Shown piece by piece: positions 22,551-33,389 of a stretch of 64,000 nt of DNA. Each line of letters starts with the position of its first letter. The first letter of the stretch is position 1. The stretch lies in contig CM027377.1 of NCBI GenBank assembly GCA_015680905.1, forward strand, positions 16,516,501-16,580,500, in the 5' to 3' direction. This DNA comes from Coptis chinensis (Eukaryota; Streptophyta; Magnoliopsida; Ranunculales; Ranunculaceae). A program made the translations under genes and the position numbers. Under the pieces are notes generated by a model. It ran no database searches and was not told the origin of the DNA. It saw only the letters and a list, made by a program, of their open reading frames with translations.

Positions 22551-22824
22551 TCTATAGACCACGGTTTTGTAAGAACAGTGGTATAAGGAGACTATATAAG
22601 CCACGGTTTGCATCAGAAATAGCAAATCATACAGACTATTAACCACGGTTTTCGAAAATATAATACCATGGTTTCTTCTAAAACCGTGGTAAATAAGGGG
22701 TACTTAATACCATGGTTTTGCTAGAAGTATTTGCCACCCTAGCTGATACCACAGTTTAGAAACAGTGGTTAAAGGGCTTTACCACTGTATATAACAGTGG
22801 TTAATGAGCATTTCTATAGTAGTG

Positions 22825-23460
22825 ATGTGAGATACAATGTCTTATTATGATCATATTTAGTTCAGTTAAATGTGTATTTTCAGGTTATCCAAATACGAAT
22901 GTTACAGCACTACATAGCGTCGTACATATGAGGGATCATTTAACAGCACCACATAATGTCGTACATGTACGAGATGCAATGTCTTACTATGATCATATTT
23001 AGTTTAGTTAAATGTGTATTTTCATGTTATCCAAATACGAATGTTACAACAATACATAATGTCGTACATATGAGATACAATGTTTTCATATAACCATATT
23101 CAGTTCAGTTAAAATGTAGATTTATAAAGTGGACTTATATAGATTTCTTTTGAATTTTTGTTTCAACCATGGTCAGTAAAACATATCAAAGTATGTCTGA
23201 ATTATACCAGGATGGTGATTATGAAGAGACTAAAGGGAAGAGTTATTAGAAAATGAAAGCCAACTTTTTGTGGAAAAGTCATGTAGAGATGGGAACATTT
23301 GATGAATACTGGATTATTGGAAAGCGACCCGAAGCAGTAGTGGCAATAGGGATGAAAACCGTATTAAGCGTGTATTTTCAGGTTATCCAAATACAAATTT
23401 AACAACACCACATAATGTCGTACAATTGAGATACAATGTCTTCATATACAAATGTTGTTG
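22825..23460. repeat. ~101-bp tandem repeat array flanking the CACTA element
   Basis: Two near-complete units (about 22828-22928 and 22969-23070) and partial units (22929-22968, 23071-23120, 23365-23460) share GAGATACAATGTCTT, GGTTATCCAAATACGAATG and CATAATGTCGTACAT. The array begins upstream at about 15490, so the CACTA element landed inside it. Its origin is not recognised. Confidence 0.65.
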
Positions 23461-24256
23461 TGGAAAGGTATTATGGGTATTTCATACTATTATCAAGTGG
23501 GGGCCACGTCTAGCAGTGGAATAAATCTTCTCTGCCACATTCAATGGGCTGCTTTGTCCTAATCTTTAAGTCAACATCCGATTCAAAAAGTTACTCTTTA
23601 TATACTAGTGAGAGAGAGGACAGTTTCTATTTCAACTATGATTCTAATTACCCATAATAATTAGATTATTATGTAAAATAGGAACGCTTCTAATTGCCAA
23701 TATTATAGAAGGTATGAGATGCACATTAATAAGGCTATATTTTAGTAAAAGGTAAATCCCAAGTATTGTTAATTACTTGGTCCATGTCACATGCTATAAT
23801 GTGGGACATAAAATTCTTACAAAGGGTGCTACAAATTGTCCAACAAGTCTTTTTTTAATAGAAAAATAATCAATCCTTACTCCTAAACATATATTCATTG
23901 GAACCAGCTGTCATCACATTGTTGTCAAATACTTTATGCAACCTGTTAAGCAACTCAACCGCTTCCGACTCCAAAAAGTCAAATGTATCAAAAGAAAATG
24001 AGACGAAACAATGTGGTTTAATTTAGATATATGCTTCGTGTTTTCCCCACCTTCGCTCATGCTACGTTATTGGCTGCTTTTCTTACCCCTTAAAACTTCA
24101 TTACCTAATCCTACTATTGGTGATACTTCTATAACGTCGACACATACATGTTTTCCTTCGTCTCTAGGGTATCTGAGGAAGCTGACATGAGTTTCTTTTT
24201 TTATATATATGTATACCAAGCCACCAAACCACGTTATACAAAATATCTCACCCATG
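23461..24256. other. Intergenic, nothing recognised
   Basis: I see no domain-bearing frame, repeat or RNA gene. The 69-codon minus-strand frame at 24067-24276 runs into the adjacent MITE and has no recognisable content. Confidence 0.4.
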
Positions 24257-24264
24257 ACCATGGC

Positions 24265-24661
24265 TAAGGCTGTCAATGGATCGGTTTGGGTTGGATTCTG
24301 GAAAATCCGAAACCGAACTGATAAAATAAGTGGGTACCCGAAACCAAACCGATAAGATATATTACAAACTGAATCCGAACCGACCTGAACCGAAAACTAT
24401 AAAATCAATTAAATCCTAAATCAAATCAATTAATTTTAGATACACAATTGATAAAACCTATACAAAATTAATCATAAATATTGCTAAAATGTCATCTTAT
24501 CGGTTCGGGTTCATATCGGTTCGGTGGAGGGTAAACCTGAAACCAAACCAATATCTTATCGGTTTAGTGAAGGGCAAACTAAATTTCCAAAACCTAAAGA
24601 GTTTTTTTATCGGTTTGGCTCGAGTCAGTTATCGGGTTATCGAAACCCATTGAGAACCGTA
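24265..24661. mobile_element. hAT-like MITE, 397 bp
   Basis: The ends TAAGGCTGTCAATGG and, reversed, TACGGTTCTCAATGG match at 12 of 15 bases. The interior is full of CGGTTCGG/CCGAACC and related repeats in both orientations, as in common plant hAT MITEs. The 8-bp target duplication is ACCATGGC at 24257-24264. On the right it is ACCATG (24662-24667), completed by CC at 27956 after the solo LTR is removed (7 of 8 match). Confidence 0.75.
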
Positions 24662-25651
24662 ACCATGTATAACACCCCGTGTTTTATTCTTTTATTTTTC
24701 CTAATAATAATAATAATAGATAATAGATAAAATAAAATAAGATAAGTGTTAGTGGAAATAAGAGACGTGGGTTTATGGGATAAACCTTCTTCCCTATTTC
24801 AGGGTTTTTTAAAAACAGAAAAGAAACAAAATAGGGTTGGTCAAAAACAGAGAGTTTTACAGAAAAGAGAGTTTCACAGAGAGAAAAGGGAGGAGAGAAG
24901 TTTTTCTAAAAATCTACGAATAGCTAGCTGACAGTCGGAGCTAATCACGGGTGAGTAGATATTTTACCTTTTACTAAACTATTGGATTTTCTAGTGGCTT
25001 CCAACCTATACTACATTATACTAGATTTCTGTTGAGAATACAAGTTTTATACTGTCTTGTTTTGTTATTCTCGAACCATGCTGGATATTGTTATACTGTC
25101 GAAACAACGATACGCAAAAACTTTAGTGATTTCGGATCTGATTATTAAACTAACCAAGGTAGTTATTAATATATATCGTCAAGGTCCTTAGTATCAGTAG
25201 AATTGTTGATTCTCTGTTTGAGTGTGGGCGTGTTAACAATTTTTGTCTTGCTCGGACTGTCGTTGTTTTGTTCTTGGATTATGGTTGAACTGTGTGTGGT
25301 GAACGTCAAGATGATTGGTAGTGCTGGGATTATAATAGGAGTGCTGTGAAGATTTGAACAACCATTAATGGCGTTCAAACTAGAACCAAACCGTCATGTT
25401 TTTTTTGTGTTTGAATGATTGTTTGGTATGGATTTTGTTGTGAGATTGTTGTTAGGTTGAGGTGGATTGTTGGTGGTTGATTGGGTGCTGGAGAGGGGAC
25501 GATTGAAGCTTTTACAGAGTGTTAATGGCGTCGATCGCGATTTTCACAGTATAAGGGAATCGCGGTTGGTTGGTATAGGTATATGGGGGTTTTCTCAAGG
25601 AACCAAACCGCTGGGTTCATAGTGGAGATAGATGGCCGGTGGTGGATGCAC

Positions 25652-26365
25652 CTTAGTCACCGAACGCTGAGCGGGAGCGGGAGCGAGAGCGGAAGCGGGA
25701 GCGAGAGCGGAAGCGGGAGCGAGAGTGAGAGCGGAAGCGGGAGCGTAAGAGCGCCTAACTTGAGAAGCTCTGTGTTTCAGAGCGCCTTGAGAGCGGCGTA
25801 TATAATATATAAATAATACACATATTTGTAAAACAAAGTAGTAAAAAAAATTATTCAAACAGAGTAAAGCTTAGATATTCAAAAATAAAAGAAATATAGT
25901 TACAAAAATAGAAAAAGAAAATAAACATATGAAATTTCTTAGTCCAGATTACTACCAACTCATTATCTTTAGTTCTTTATTATTTTTTTTAATATAGAAT
26001 ATCCAACTCCACTCTCTTCACTCCTTCCTCTCTTTGTTTGCCAAGAACACAGTGCCAAAAGTCATGTAAACCAGTGAACACACACGTCAAGCTTGATTTT
26101 TTTATCATCTCGACCCAAATACTACTCCTTTCAACTGAAACTTCTTGTAGATAGACCTAAAATAAGTTCTAAGGTAGTTCTCAATTTTTTTTGTTGAAGG
26201 AAAGAGGCGATTTTCGTTAAGATTTCAGAGAGCGCGGTTGCAAAAATTGAGAGCGCGGTTTTAAAAATCTCAGAGCGGGGTTTTATGAGGGATTGGCACT
26301 TAAACCACGAGAGCGAGGTTTTAGAGCGGGAGCGGTAGGCACTTCACACGGTTTGTGTGACTAAG
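25652..26365. mobile_element. Non-autonomous hAT-like element, 714 bp, nested in solo LTR
   Basis: Perfect 9-bp inverted ends CTTAGTCAC / GTGACTAAG are flanked by a perfect 8-bp target duplication GGATGCAC (25644-25651 and 26366-26373). LTR copy 1 has no such insertion at the equivalent place, which acts as an empty site. Subterminal regions carry many short GAGCGG/GAGCGA repeats on the left (25669-25745) and GAGCGCGGTT/GAGCGGGA repeats on the right (26228-26335), reminiscent of transposase-binding subterminal repeats of Ac/Ds-type elements. No transposase is encoded. Confidence 0.85.
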
Positions 26366-26561
26366 GGATGCACTGGTGAAGGGAGGAAGAAGAAGGGAAG
26401 AAAATGCACTGTTCTCTTCTTTTTAGTTGGGCTTGGGCCGATATCAATGGGTGGGCTTGAGTGTTTTGAATTTTGACATTTCATTTTGGGCTTAAGTGTT
26501 AGCCTTTGGACCCTAGTCTTTGCGCTTTTGGGTTAAAGGAATTTAGGTCTGGTTGATTACT

Positions 26562-26641
26562 GTTGACCTAGCTGGTTGACTGCTGTTGACCTGGTTGGTT
26601 GACTTTGACCAGTTGACCCAATTTGACCTTTGACTTGACTA
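26562..26641 (+). promoter_or_regulatory. W-box-like (TTGAC) cluster in LTR copy 2
   Basis: Nine TTGAC cores occur in about 80 bp, mostly TTGACC/TTGACT. This is the counterpart of 1049-1157 in the other LTR. WRKY transcription factors bind this core; a role in stress-linked LTR activity is inferred. Confidence 0.45.
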
Positions 26642-27955
26642 AGATTAGGTCTATTAGGATAGGTCTAGGGCTATTAGCATGCTTGTCTTTAGGCTAAGAC
26701 ATTTCTATATATACATGTGTACGTGTATTAACTACTATGTGATATTTCAGTCTTTGATGATATACAACGCTATGACACTTAGACATCAATCTAATTAATA
26801 ACGCATAAATAATAATATGTGAAACAAATTACTCGTCCGTTCTCTGAAATAATATATGCAATAAAGTTCAATAATGCGTAAACAAATTTACCGCACCATT
26901 TTTGAACTCTCCACGCCTCAAGTTTTGGAAATGAGTTTTATGACTGATGATGTCATATATAGGTGGGCATTTATTGAATGTGTCATAAATGACCCGTTAG
27001 CGTTATAACTGGATATTCATTGACTGTGCCATGAAAGACCCATGTATTCATTGAATGTGGCGGGAATGACCTAAGGTACGTAGGTACTAAAAGGTGGGTG
27101 TATAAGAAAAGAAATTGATTAATGAATAAGAGAACTGTTGATGTGATTATGCGAGTGTGTTTGGGCTTACATTTGAATATCTATAGGATATCTACATGTG
27201 TTATATAAAATTTCTAACTTTCTTTTGCAAGAGGGTAGGACTTAATAATATTTTGTGCAGGGACGCGGTCCTACCCTTATCCAGAAGTGGATATCGGTAA
27301 GTTTTAATTCAGTTACCTAGTTATTAAAACGAGTTATGATAATGAGTTAATAGAATGGAAGTCTTACTTGGAAAGAAACTATGCCGGTTGAAATGACGAA
27401 ACTACCTATCTTCCAAGCTGAAAATGATTAAGTTATGGAAAAATATAAAGTGATTGTTTGGATAATTAAAGTAGGATATTGTTTTATGTGGTTAGTCTAC
27501 TCATACCAGCAAATTCCATTTTGCTGACCCATGTTTGCTTTGTTTTGGCAACGTGGGTGTGTTCTTAGGAATATAGGTGGAAGGCAGTGGAACCACGGCG
27601 TTTGATTTGGATTTGTTTCTAGAGCAGTCCGGGAGTTTATTTTTAATAGGTCTGATCTTTTTAGAGGGATGTAATAATATAGTTTACATTTTTAGTAGGA
27701 CATGAGAATAAGATATTGAAGACTTTTATTCTTAGAGTTTGTTACATGTTTTGTTTGAACGGATGATAGCTTAATAAAGTGATAGTGAAAAATTCTTGGG
27801 TTTATGCTTTTATGATTTGGGTTTTAGGTTTTGGCATGTGTTGTATCTACCCGTCATAGTCTGGGTTTTTAGACAATAACATAACAATGTTTGAGATATT
27901 TATATTTCAAATATTTATTGTATAATTGTTTAGAAATTTGGGCTGTGACACCATG

Positions 27956-28440
27956 CCTATACTTGAACCTAGGAAAGTCCCTGCATTGTACCGCATGCAT
28001 GGTCCCCATTACCCCATAGGCCTAACTGCCTAAAGACAACTCTTTTTACACACAAAACAAATGTCAACATTTTTATACAATTAGATCATGAGGCGATAAC
28101 TGAGGATGGCAAGATGCTAAATTAGTGACCTGCTTTGTTTGCAACAAAAATGACAAGGAGAAAGTTGCTCGCGTGCTCAGACCTCAAACAATTAACAATA
28201 GTTTTCTGACGAGTTGACAACAATGCTTTTGATAACCTTGCCATAGTAAGCTTCTGATAACACATATTATAGACTCGAGTATTTAGGTCAAATTAAAAAA
28301 AGACAAAGCTATAGTTTTGTAGTGGGGTGTTGAAAATATCATCCGTATATATGATTATCATAGCGGATTCAAAGAATAATGTTCTAAATCTTTTAGTTTG
28401 GTGTTTGGACTCAAGAAACTACAAAAGAAAAAGATCTGGG
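27956..28440. other. Intergenic, nothing recognised
   Basis: No frame with a domain, no repeat and no RNA gene is seen. The first bases belong to the right target duplication of the hAT MITE. Confidence 0.4.
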
Positions 28441-28444
28441 CTAC

Positions 28445-28760
28445 CACAAGGATATCCCTATAGGGATGAGTGTTTCGAGACCGTTGGATCCGAAATCTAA
28501 CGGTCCGAAAATCAAAAACAAAAAGGAAGAGAGAGAATATGGGTTTGTTTTTTATTTTCGGACCGTTAGATCTCAGATCCAACGGTCTCGACTGGCGTTC
28601 CTATAGGGATATCTTCGTGGTTTAACTCAAAGATCTCGAAATTTCTACTGAGGATATCCGTATAGGGATGAGTATTTCGAGACCGTTGGATCCGAGATCT
28701 AACGGTCCGAAAATCAAAAACAAAAAGGAAGAGAGAGAATATGGGTTTGCTGCACATTAA
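28445..28760. mobile_element. Inverted-repeat MITE-like block with extra half copy
   Basis: 28445-28510 and 28556-28621 are inverted arms starting CCACAAGGATATCCCTATAG and, reversed, CCACGAAGATATCCCTATAG. Both contain GAGACCGTTGGATC and CTAACGGTCCGAAAAT. A third arm repeats the left arm directly at about 28651-28748. No clean target duplication was found, so the superfamily is undecided. Short frames here are shadows of the repeat. Confidence 0.55.
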
Positions 28761-28826
28761 ATGGATGAGATTTGCTGCACATTAAATGCTAATACCATCA
28801 TGTCGAAACGGTCGTGCAGACAAACG

Positions 28827-29036
28827 TTATTGGAGATTCCCAAAAATAGTATCATCTGACACGATGATTCTTTGAAGAGTCGAGCGGAGACCTTGATCAA
28901 AGAGCTTAGCTACTTCCATTAAGTATGTTGGTGGATAAGTATGAATAGCAAATACCAGTTTCCATGCAGGACTTATAGTGCTGGTAAATGATTGAGGCAT
29001 GTTTGGAGTTTGGACCACTTTCATATTCACGCACAA
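28827..29036 (-). CDS. Possible protein fragment, unrecognised
   Basis: This 69-codon frame (MCVNMKVVQTPNMPQSF...) has a globular-protein composition with motifs such as SPAWKLVFAIHTYP and LFDQGLRSTLQRIIVSDD. I do not recognise the family. It has no visible continuation or splice partner nearby. It could be a captured or relic gene piece, or chance. Confidence 0.25.
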   Translation of the reverse strand: MCVNMKVVQTPNMPQSFTSTISPAWKLVFAIHTYPPTYLMEVAKLFDQGLRSTLQRIIVSDDTIFGNLQ

Positions 29037-29568
29037 ATTATGGTTCTTGGTGATATATAGCTTAAAGGCATTCCTCTTTTGACAATGAAGTTTTGTTTTG
29101 CCTAGGGTCTTTTGGAGTTATCAAATGAATCTTAAGAAAAAAATCGAGTGTATTGAAAAAGTTGTAGCTAAAATTAAGGCAACCACAATCAGTGTGGGTT
29201 TTTCTTTCAGTTCTTGTAGATTTTAATTTAATTAATCTCACAACATTGAGATGTAATTGAGAGTATTTTTGCAATGCTTGTGAAAGGTTATGTTAACCAA
29301 TGATATATTTTATCGAAAAATAAATGAAGAGAAAGTTACAAATAAAAAATGTGGTTATGTTCACGTTAACATTGCGAACAAACCCCTCTATTCGTTCACG
29401 CTAAGAGTAACAGACTATATTTGTTTTTACAGAGATTATGGTCCAAAGACAAAGCCCAATAATAATTTCGTCATAAGTCCACCTTGATTTTTCATTTCGC
29501 CACAATAAGTCCCACACCGGATTGATGTCATTATTTTTTATTTATAATTTCAGCTTAAGACTATATTT

Positions 29569-29679
29569 TCAATTTTAATTTCGCCATAAGTCCTATGTAA
29601 ATTTAAATTTGCATATGTAATTTTTTTTTTCATATGTAAATTTAAATTTACATAGAATTTATAGCGAAATTAAAATTGA
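29569..29679. repeat. Long hairpin (MITE-like), 49-bp arms
   Basis: The arms 29569-29617 and 29631-29679 are close reverse complements (TCAATTTTAATTTCG, TATGTAAATTTAAATTT, CATATG) around a T-rich loop. Related GCCATAAGTCC/GTCATAAGTCC words occur just upstream, so the element may begin near 29465. No target duplication was resolved. Confidence 0.55.
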
Positions 29680-29699
29680 AGTGGATTTAGGACGAAAAT

Positions 29700-32084
29700 T
29701 GGGCTCTCATCCCAATTACTTGGTATTTTTATTTTAAATTGTAAATTAATTAAATTTTTATATGTTTTTTGTTTTAATTTTTCAAGCTCTTGTAAATTGT
29801 AATTCCACTGTATGGATCCGAAACTTCTATCTCAAGTTAGCCCAATGCCCCAATCTGGAAGAGTTAATAAATGAATCCGACAGGCATGGGTATAAATAAG
29901 CCCGCTGATACACATTCCTACGGGTCCTATACAGAGCAAAATAGATTTGAAAGTAGGATGGGTTTCTTAAGGGTTTGTGGCCCAATATAAGCTTCCAAGT
30001 ACAGCTTTCAAATCATATGGGCTTAAATTGAAAATCTAAGGCTACTTGACCCAGTATTCTTGATCTATTCAAGACTTGAGGAGAGACTCAACTTCGTGAA
30101 ATCAGAATGACATAACAGGGAATTCAGAGCACCTGGCGTTGAAGACGTCTCATAAACTTCGTCAAAACAGTGCGGTCTAAATCCCACGAGCTAATCCTTC
30201 ATTTTAAGTCTTCATTAAGATCAATTGCTAGGCAATATAATGTTTCTGTTACTGGACTTGGCTAGGGGTAGCGCACAACTCTTGTCTTGGATGCTTGGAA
30301 GAGGTATTACCCTCTCTGAATACCCATGTGAGTTTTGTGAACAATGAAATCTGGGCAGTCCATTTGTCCTAGACTCAATCCGGGCCTGTAAGTTCACAGC
30401 ACAGTGATTTGCAAAAGTGTTGTGGTATCTACCCACGCCTACAAAGCCTTGAAGTCTACACAATTTTCCGGTTAAAATGGTTAAATCAAATTTAACTATT
30501 CATTCACATTTACTACAAAATAACCCAAAAATCTAACCAAAAAAAATGTCATTTTGGATCCTTATTAAATCTATGGGCTATATCTTAGAAGTCTGAAGAC
30601 TCGGGTCCGGCTCATGCCACTGAAAGCCCTCGACCATTGCTTGGGAAAAATAGCACCAGCACATTTTGCAGTATGAGCATGCAAATCCCTCCCCCTCTCT
30701 TACACCTCTTTTAGCGTTAAATTTTTTTTGCGTTCTCTTTGTTCCTGGACTGAGCTTCAGCCTCTTCTTCTACTTATCTGAATCCTGGAATGCCACTATG
30801 AAGAATTGCTTCTCTTTTCATGCTGTACAAAGCAATGCTCCCTGGGACAATGAAATGAATATCAAACTTTAATTCATGTTAAATGGCAATACCTTGTGAT
30901 TTTTTTCCAAATGAATCTTCAATCCAAGCCAGTAGATTTTCAGGTACATCATTGTACCGTACATGGATCGAATAACTTAAAGTTAGCAAAAACATGTTCA
31001 GTTTATGGTGTATAATAATCGCACAATAGCATCGCTTGTATTTTTAGTACATGCAATCGAATTGTTGAGTTGCATTGCACAAATCTCCAAAATAGTTGCT
31101 TCCGTCTATAAAATTTTATAAGCTCAATGCATTAGAAGATTTAGAACTAGCTAAATAAGTAGGACGGGGCAATTAGATAATTATGTTTTTTCAATTGATG
31201 TTAGTGCTGTACTGTCAGGTGTCAACATCCTATTATCCTCATCTTCTTTGGCATACTCAATTCACCGACCATATCACATATTTGCCCTGAAAAGATAACT
31301 AGATTAGTTAGATGCTCGTCCATTCAAATTTTATACTTATACATTTTTACGTCCATTTTCTGATTTTCCTTTACCAAAAAAAAAAAAAAAAAAAAAAAAA
31401 TTATCATCTGAGTGTTAATTTGGTTTTTGTAATAGATTTTCTTTTCTACCAATAATACACTGAACTAAAAACACATATTTAGCTGCTTCTCTAGACCCAT
31501 TGCACATCAAAAAAGGATATGATCGAACGGGGTCCACGGAATCTGGTTCTCGATCTACTCATAAAGTCACAATCGTCTTGCACATAATAGAGCAATGAAA
31601 ACCACTAAAACAACCTTCTCAAATCTCAACCATCCGAATTTGAGTTATTTAGAATCCCAAAGCAATCCCGTGGCTCGTAGGGCATGCCATACGACTGTAT
31701 ACGACATAAGAAACCTCAATTATTGAAGGAAAGGGTATGTTAGTTGTGGGATTGTGGCAATGACGAGGAAGTCAAGCTGATTATGTAGGCAAAAAGATAA
31801 GAGATAAGTTGAGATAACCCTTGTTTGATGAGTGAAGAGCAGCGCACTTGTGTGATGGGCAACTAACCAACATATGTATGACCTACAATAATACCATTCT
31901 GCCAACATATGCTAAAGCCGTAAAAGGTAATGCAGAATTGCGGACCACAGACGCTAACAACTTCTTGCATCTTTTAGAACTACCACCAAGTAATTAATTA
32001 CCAGATCCAAAACTAGAAATACCAGCTGTATCCACATATTCTAGAGGACCAAGACTCCAATAGCAATTTCCTTTTGTTTCTCTA
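29700..32084. other. Intergenic, no recognised gene
   Basis: Holds a poly-A tract at about 31372-31400. An 80-codon minus-strand frame at 30221-30463 and a 68-codon plus-strand frame at 30666-30872 have no recognised domain. No RNA gene or clear element ends were found. Confidence 0.4.
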
Positions 32085-32093
32085 AATAATTTT

Positions 32094-32243
32094 GGGTAAT
32101 TTCCCAATTAGTAACCCATAATGTCAATCTGTTCCCAAGTAGTAACCACTCTTCAATTTTGATTTTTCAACCTCACTTTTGACACTTTTGCCATTCTCCT
32201 TATTTTCAAACAATGTCCACGCGGACCTGCAACACTCTCTCTC
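32094..32243 (+). repeat. Left terminal inverted repeat of MULE-B
   Basis: It pairs with 43215-43364 and ends inward in a CT-repeat (CTCTCTCTC) next to CCTGCAACA. Its first eight bases, GGGTAATT, match the MULE-A/C ends, but the rest differs until the CT-rich stretch. Confidence 0.9.
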
Positions 32244-32693
32244 TACTGCAACACTCTCTCTCTTTATTTGAAGTGATTTGATTGGTGTGTGGATAAATAC
32301 CACAGATTATCTTAGAGATGAAGAGATGCAAATGAACGGTCACGAACGCATCTGTGGTTTTAAAGCCTCGAGATTCATAAACATTAAGATGGACGGTTAT
32401 TTACATTAACACTGTTCATATACTATTTTTATTATAAAAAAATTATTTTTAATAAGAAAAATGTAGAAATATTACAAGAACCAACAAAAACATGAATAAT
32501 GGTAAAAAAATAATAAGATTTTTGTAAAAATAACAAGATAAAAATCATGAATTAAACCAACCCATGTATTAAACCCTTAATATTAAACCCTTAAACCATC
32601 AACAAAGGATTAAAACTAAGCAAAATCTACACAAAGATTCACGGGACATGTTACGGTTCTTCTACAACTATCATCAACAAAAATTGCAAAGCA

Positions 32694-33005
32694 CTAGAAA
32701 CTAAGACAAAACATAAACCCCAACATAAATACAGAACAATAACAACCCTTAATCTTCATCGTCTTCATCTTCCTCCTCGCCTTCATCATCGCCATATCCC
32801 CAGAACTGGAACTATCATCATCATGTTGGTCTTCCCACATGTAATCGATGGGGTCTTCAACAAAATAAGGATCATACATCTCTTCTTCTTCATCGTCTTC
32901 TTCTTCATCAGTGTAGTCATCAGTAGAATAACTATCCCACATTTTCTCGTACTCGTCACTTGAGTAATCAGTGGTTTCACCGCTTGAACATCCAGGAAGA
33001 GGCAT
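32694..33005 (-). pseudogene. Small acidic protein frame in MULE-B, probably frameshifted
   Basis: The frame runs from ATG at 33005 and encodes MPLPGCSSGETTDYSSDEYE and then long Asp/Glu runs (DEEEDDEEEE, YDPYFVEDPIDYMWEDQHDDD). After SSSSG it turns basic (MKARRKMKTMK), whereas a neighbouring frame continues acidic (YGDDEGEEEDEDDED) to TAA at 32751-32749, so a small indel near 32800 is likely. No known domain. It lies between the left end and the ULP gene, pointing outward. It might be a relic of an acidic module or an independent accessory gene. Confidence 0.4.
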
Positions 33006-33389
33006 GTTGATAAAAAACGATGGAGAGAAAAGTTTTAACTTTGGTAGATTGTTGCTAATAGAAAGAATATTAGAATGTGAGAGAGATCAAATTTTAGATG
33101 ACTATTTCAAAGATAAATGTTTGCGGGAAACGAGGCGTTGTAATTATGTGGGGTGGTTAGTTTTCTTTTCACCCTTCTTAATGTACCGTAAATGGTCATC
33201 ATGACACACAAACAATGAAGGGACATGCAAGACCAAATTAATTTAGAAAATGAAGTGAATTTTGACCCTTTGTCAAACCCAATGTAATTCGTTTGTTGCC
33301 ATATTAGAGGACATGCAAGTATGCAACTCGACTAAATTACCCTGAAATTAACCCATAAATGGACCCTAAATGGATTGAATGAATAATTT

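Larger units (their letters stand above)
15523..22824. mobile_element. Non-autonomous CACTA (En/Spm) element, 7.3 kb, with captured gene
   Basis: The left end CACTACTACAGAAATG (15523) and the reverse complement of the right end, CACTACTATAGAAATG, match at 15 of 16 bases. The 3-bp target duplication ATG is at 15520-15522 and 22825-22827. Subterminal regions (about 15541-15800 and 22555-22812) are filled with short ACCACNGTTT repeats in both orientations, typical of CACTA ends. I find no TNP2/TNPD-like transposase, so it looks non-autonomous. Inside are a nested Ty1/copia element and a KNOX homeobox fragment. Confidence 0.9.
24668..27950 (+). mobile_element. Solo LTR, Ty3/gypsy-like family (copy 2)
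   Basis: It starts TATAACACCCCG and ends GGGCTGTGACA, with a perfect 5-bp target duplication CCATG at 24663-24667 and 27951-27955. It is homologous through its length to 1-2626 in reverse. No primer-binding site or coding region follows, so it is a solo LTR left by LTR-LTR recombination. Its 3283 bp includes a 714-bp nested insertion plus an 8-bp duplication. The TATAACACC start is shared by both copies. Assignment to Del/Tekay is inference from LTR size and end sequence. Confidence 0.85.

Noticed and set aside
25583-25816. Gly/Ser/Glu-repeat frame (GSGSESGSGSES)
   Set aside because: It is made by the GAGCGG subterminal repeats of the nested hAT element; its start lies in the LTR and no relative is expected.
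30221-30463. 80-codon minus-strand frame as a gene
   Set aside because: No domain, homologue or splice context recognised; left as intergenic.
31372-31400. Poly-A run as the tail of a retrocopied gene or LINE
   Set aside because: No coding sequence or target duplication next to it; other A/T runs are common here.
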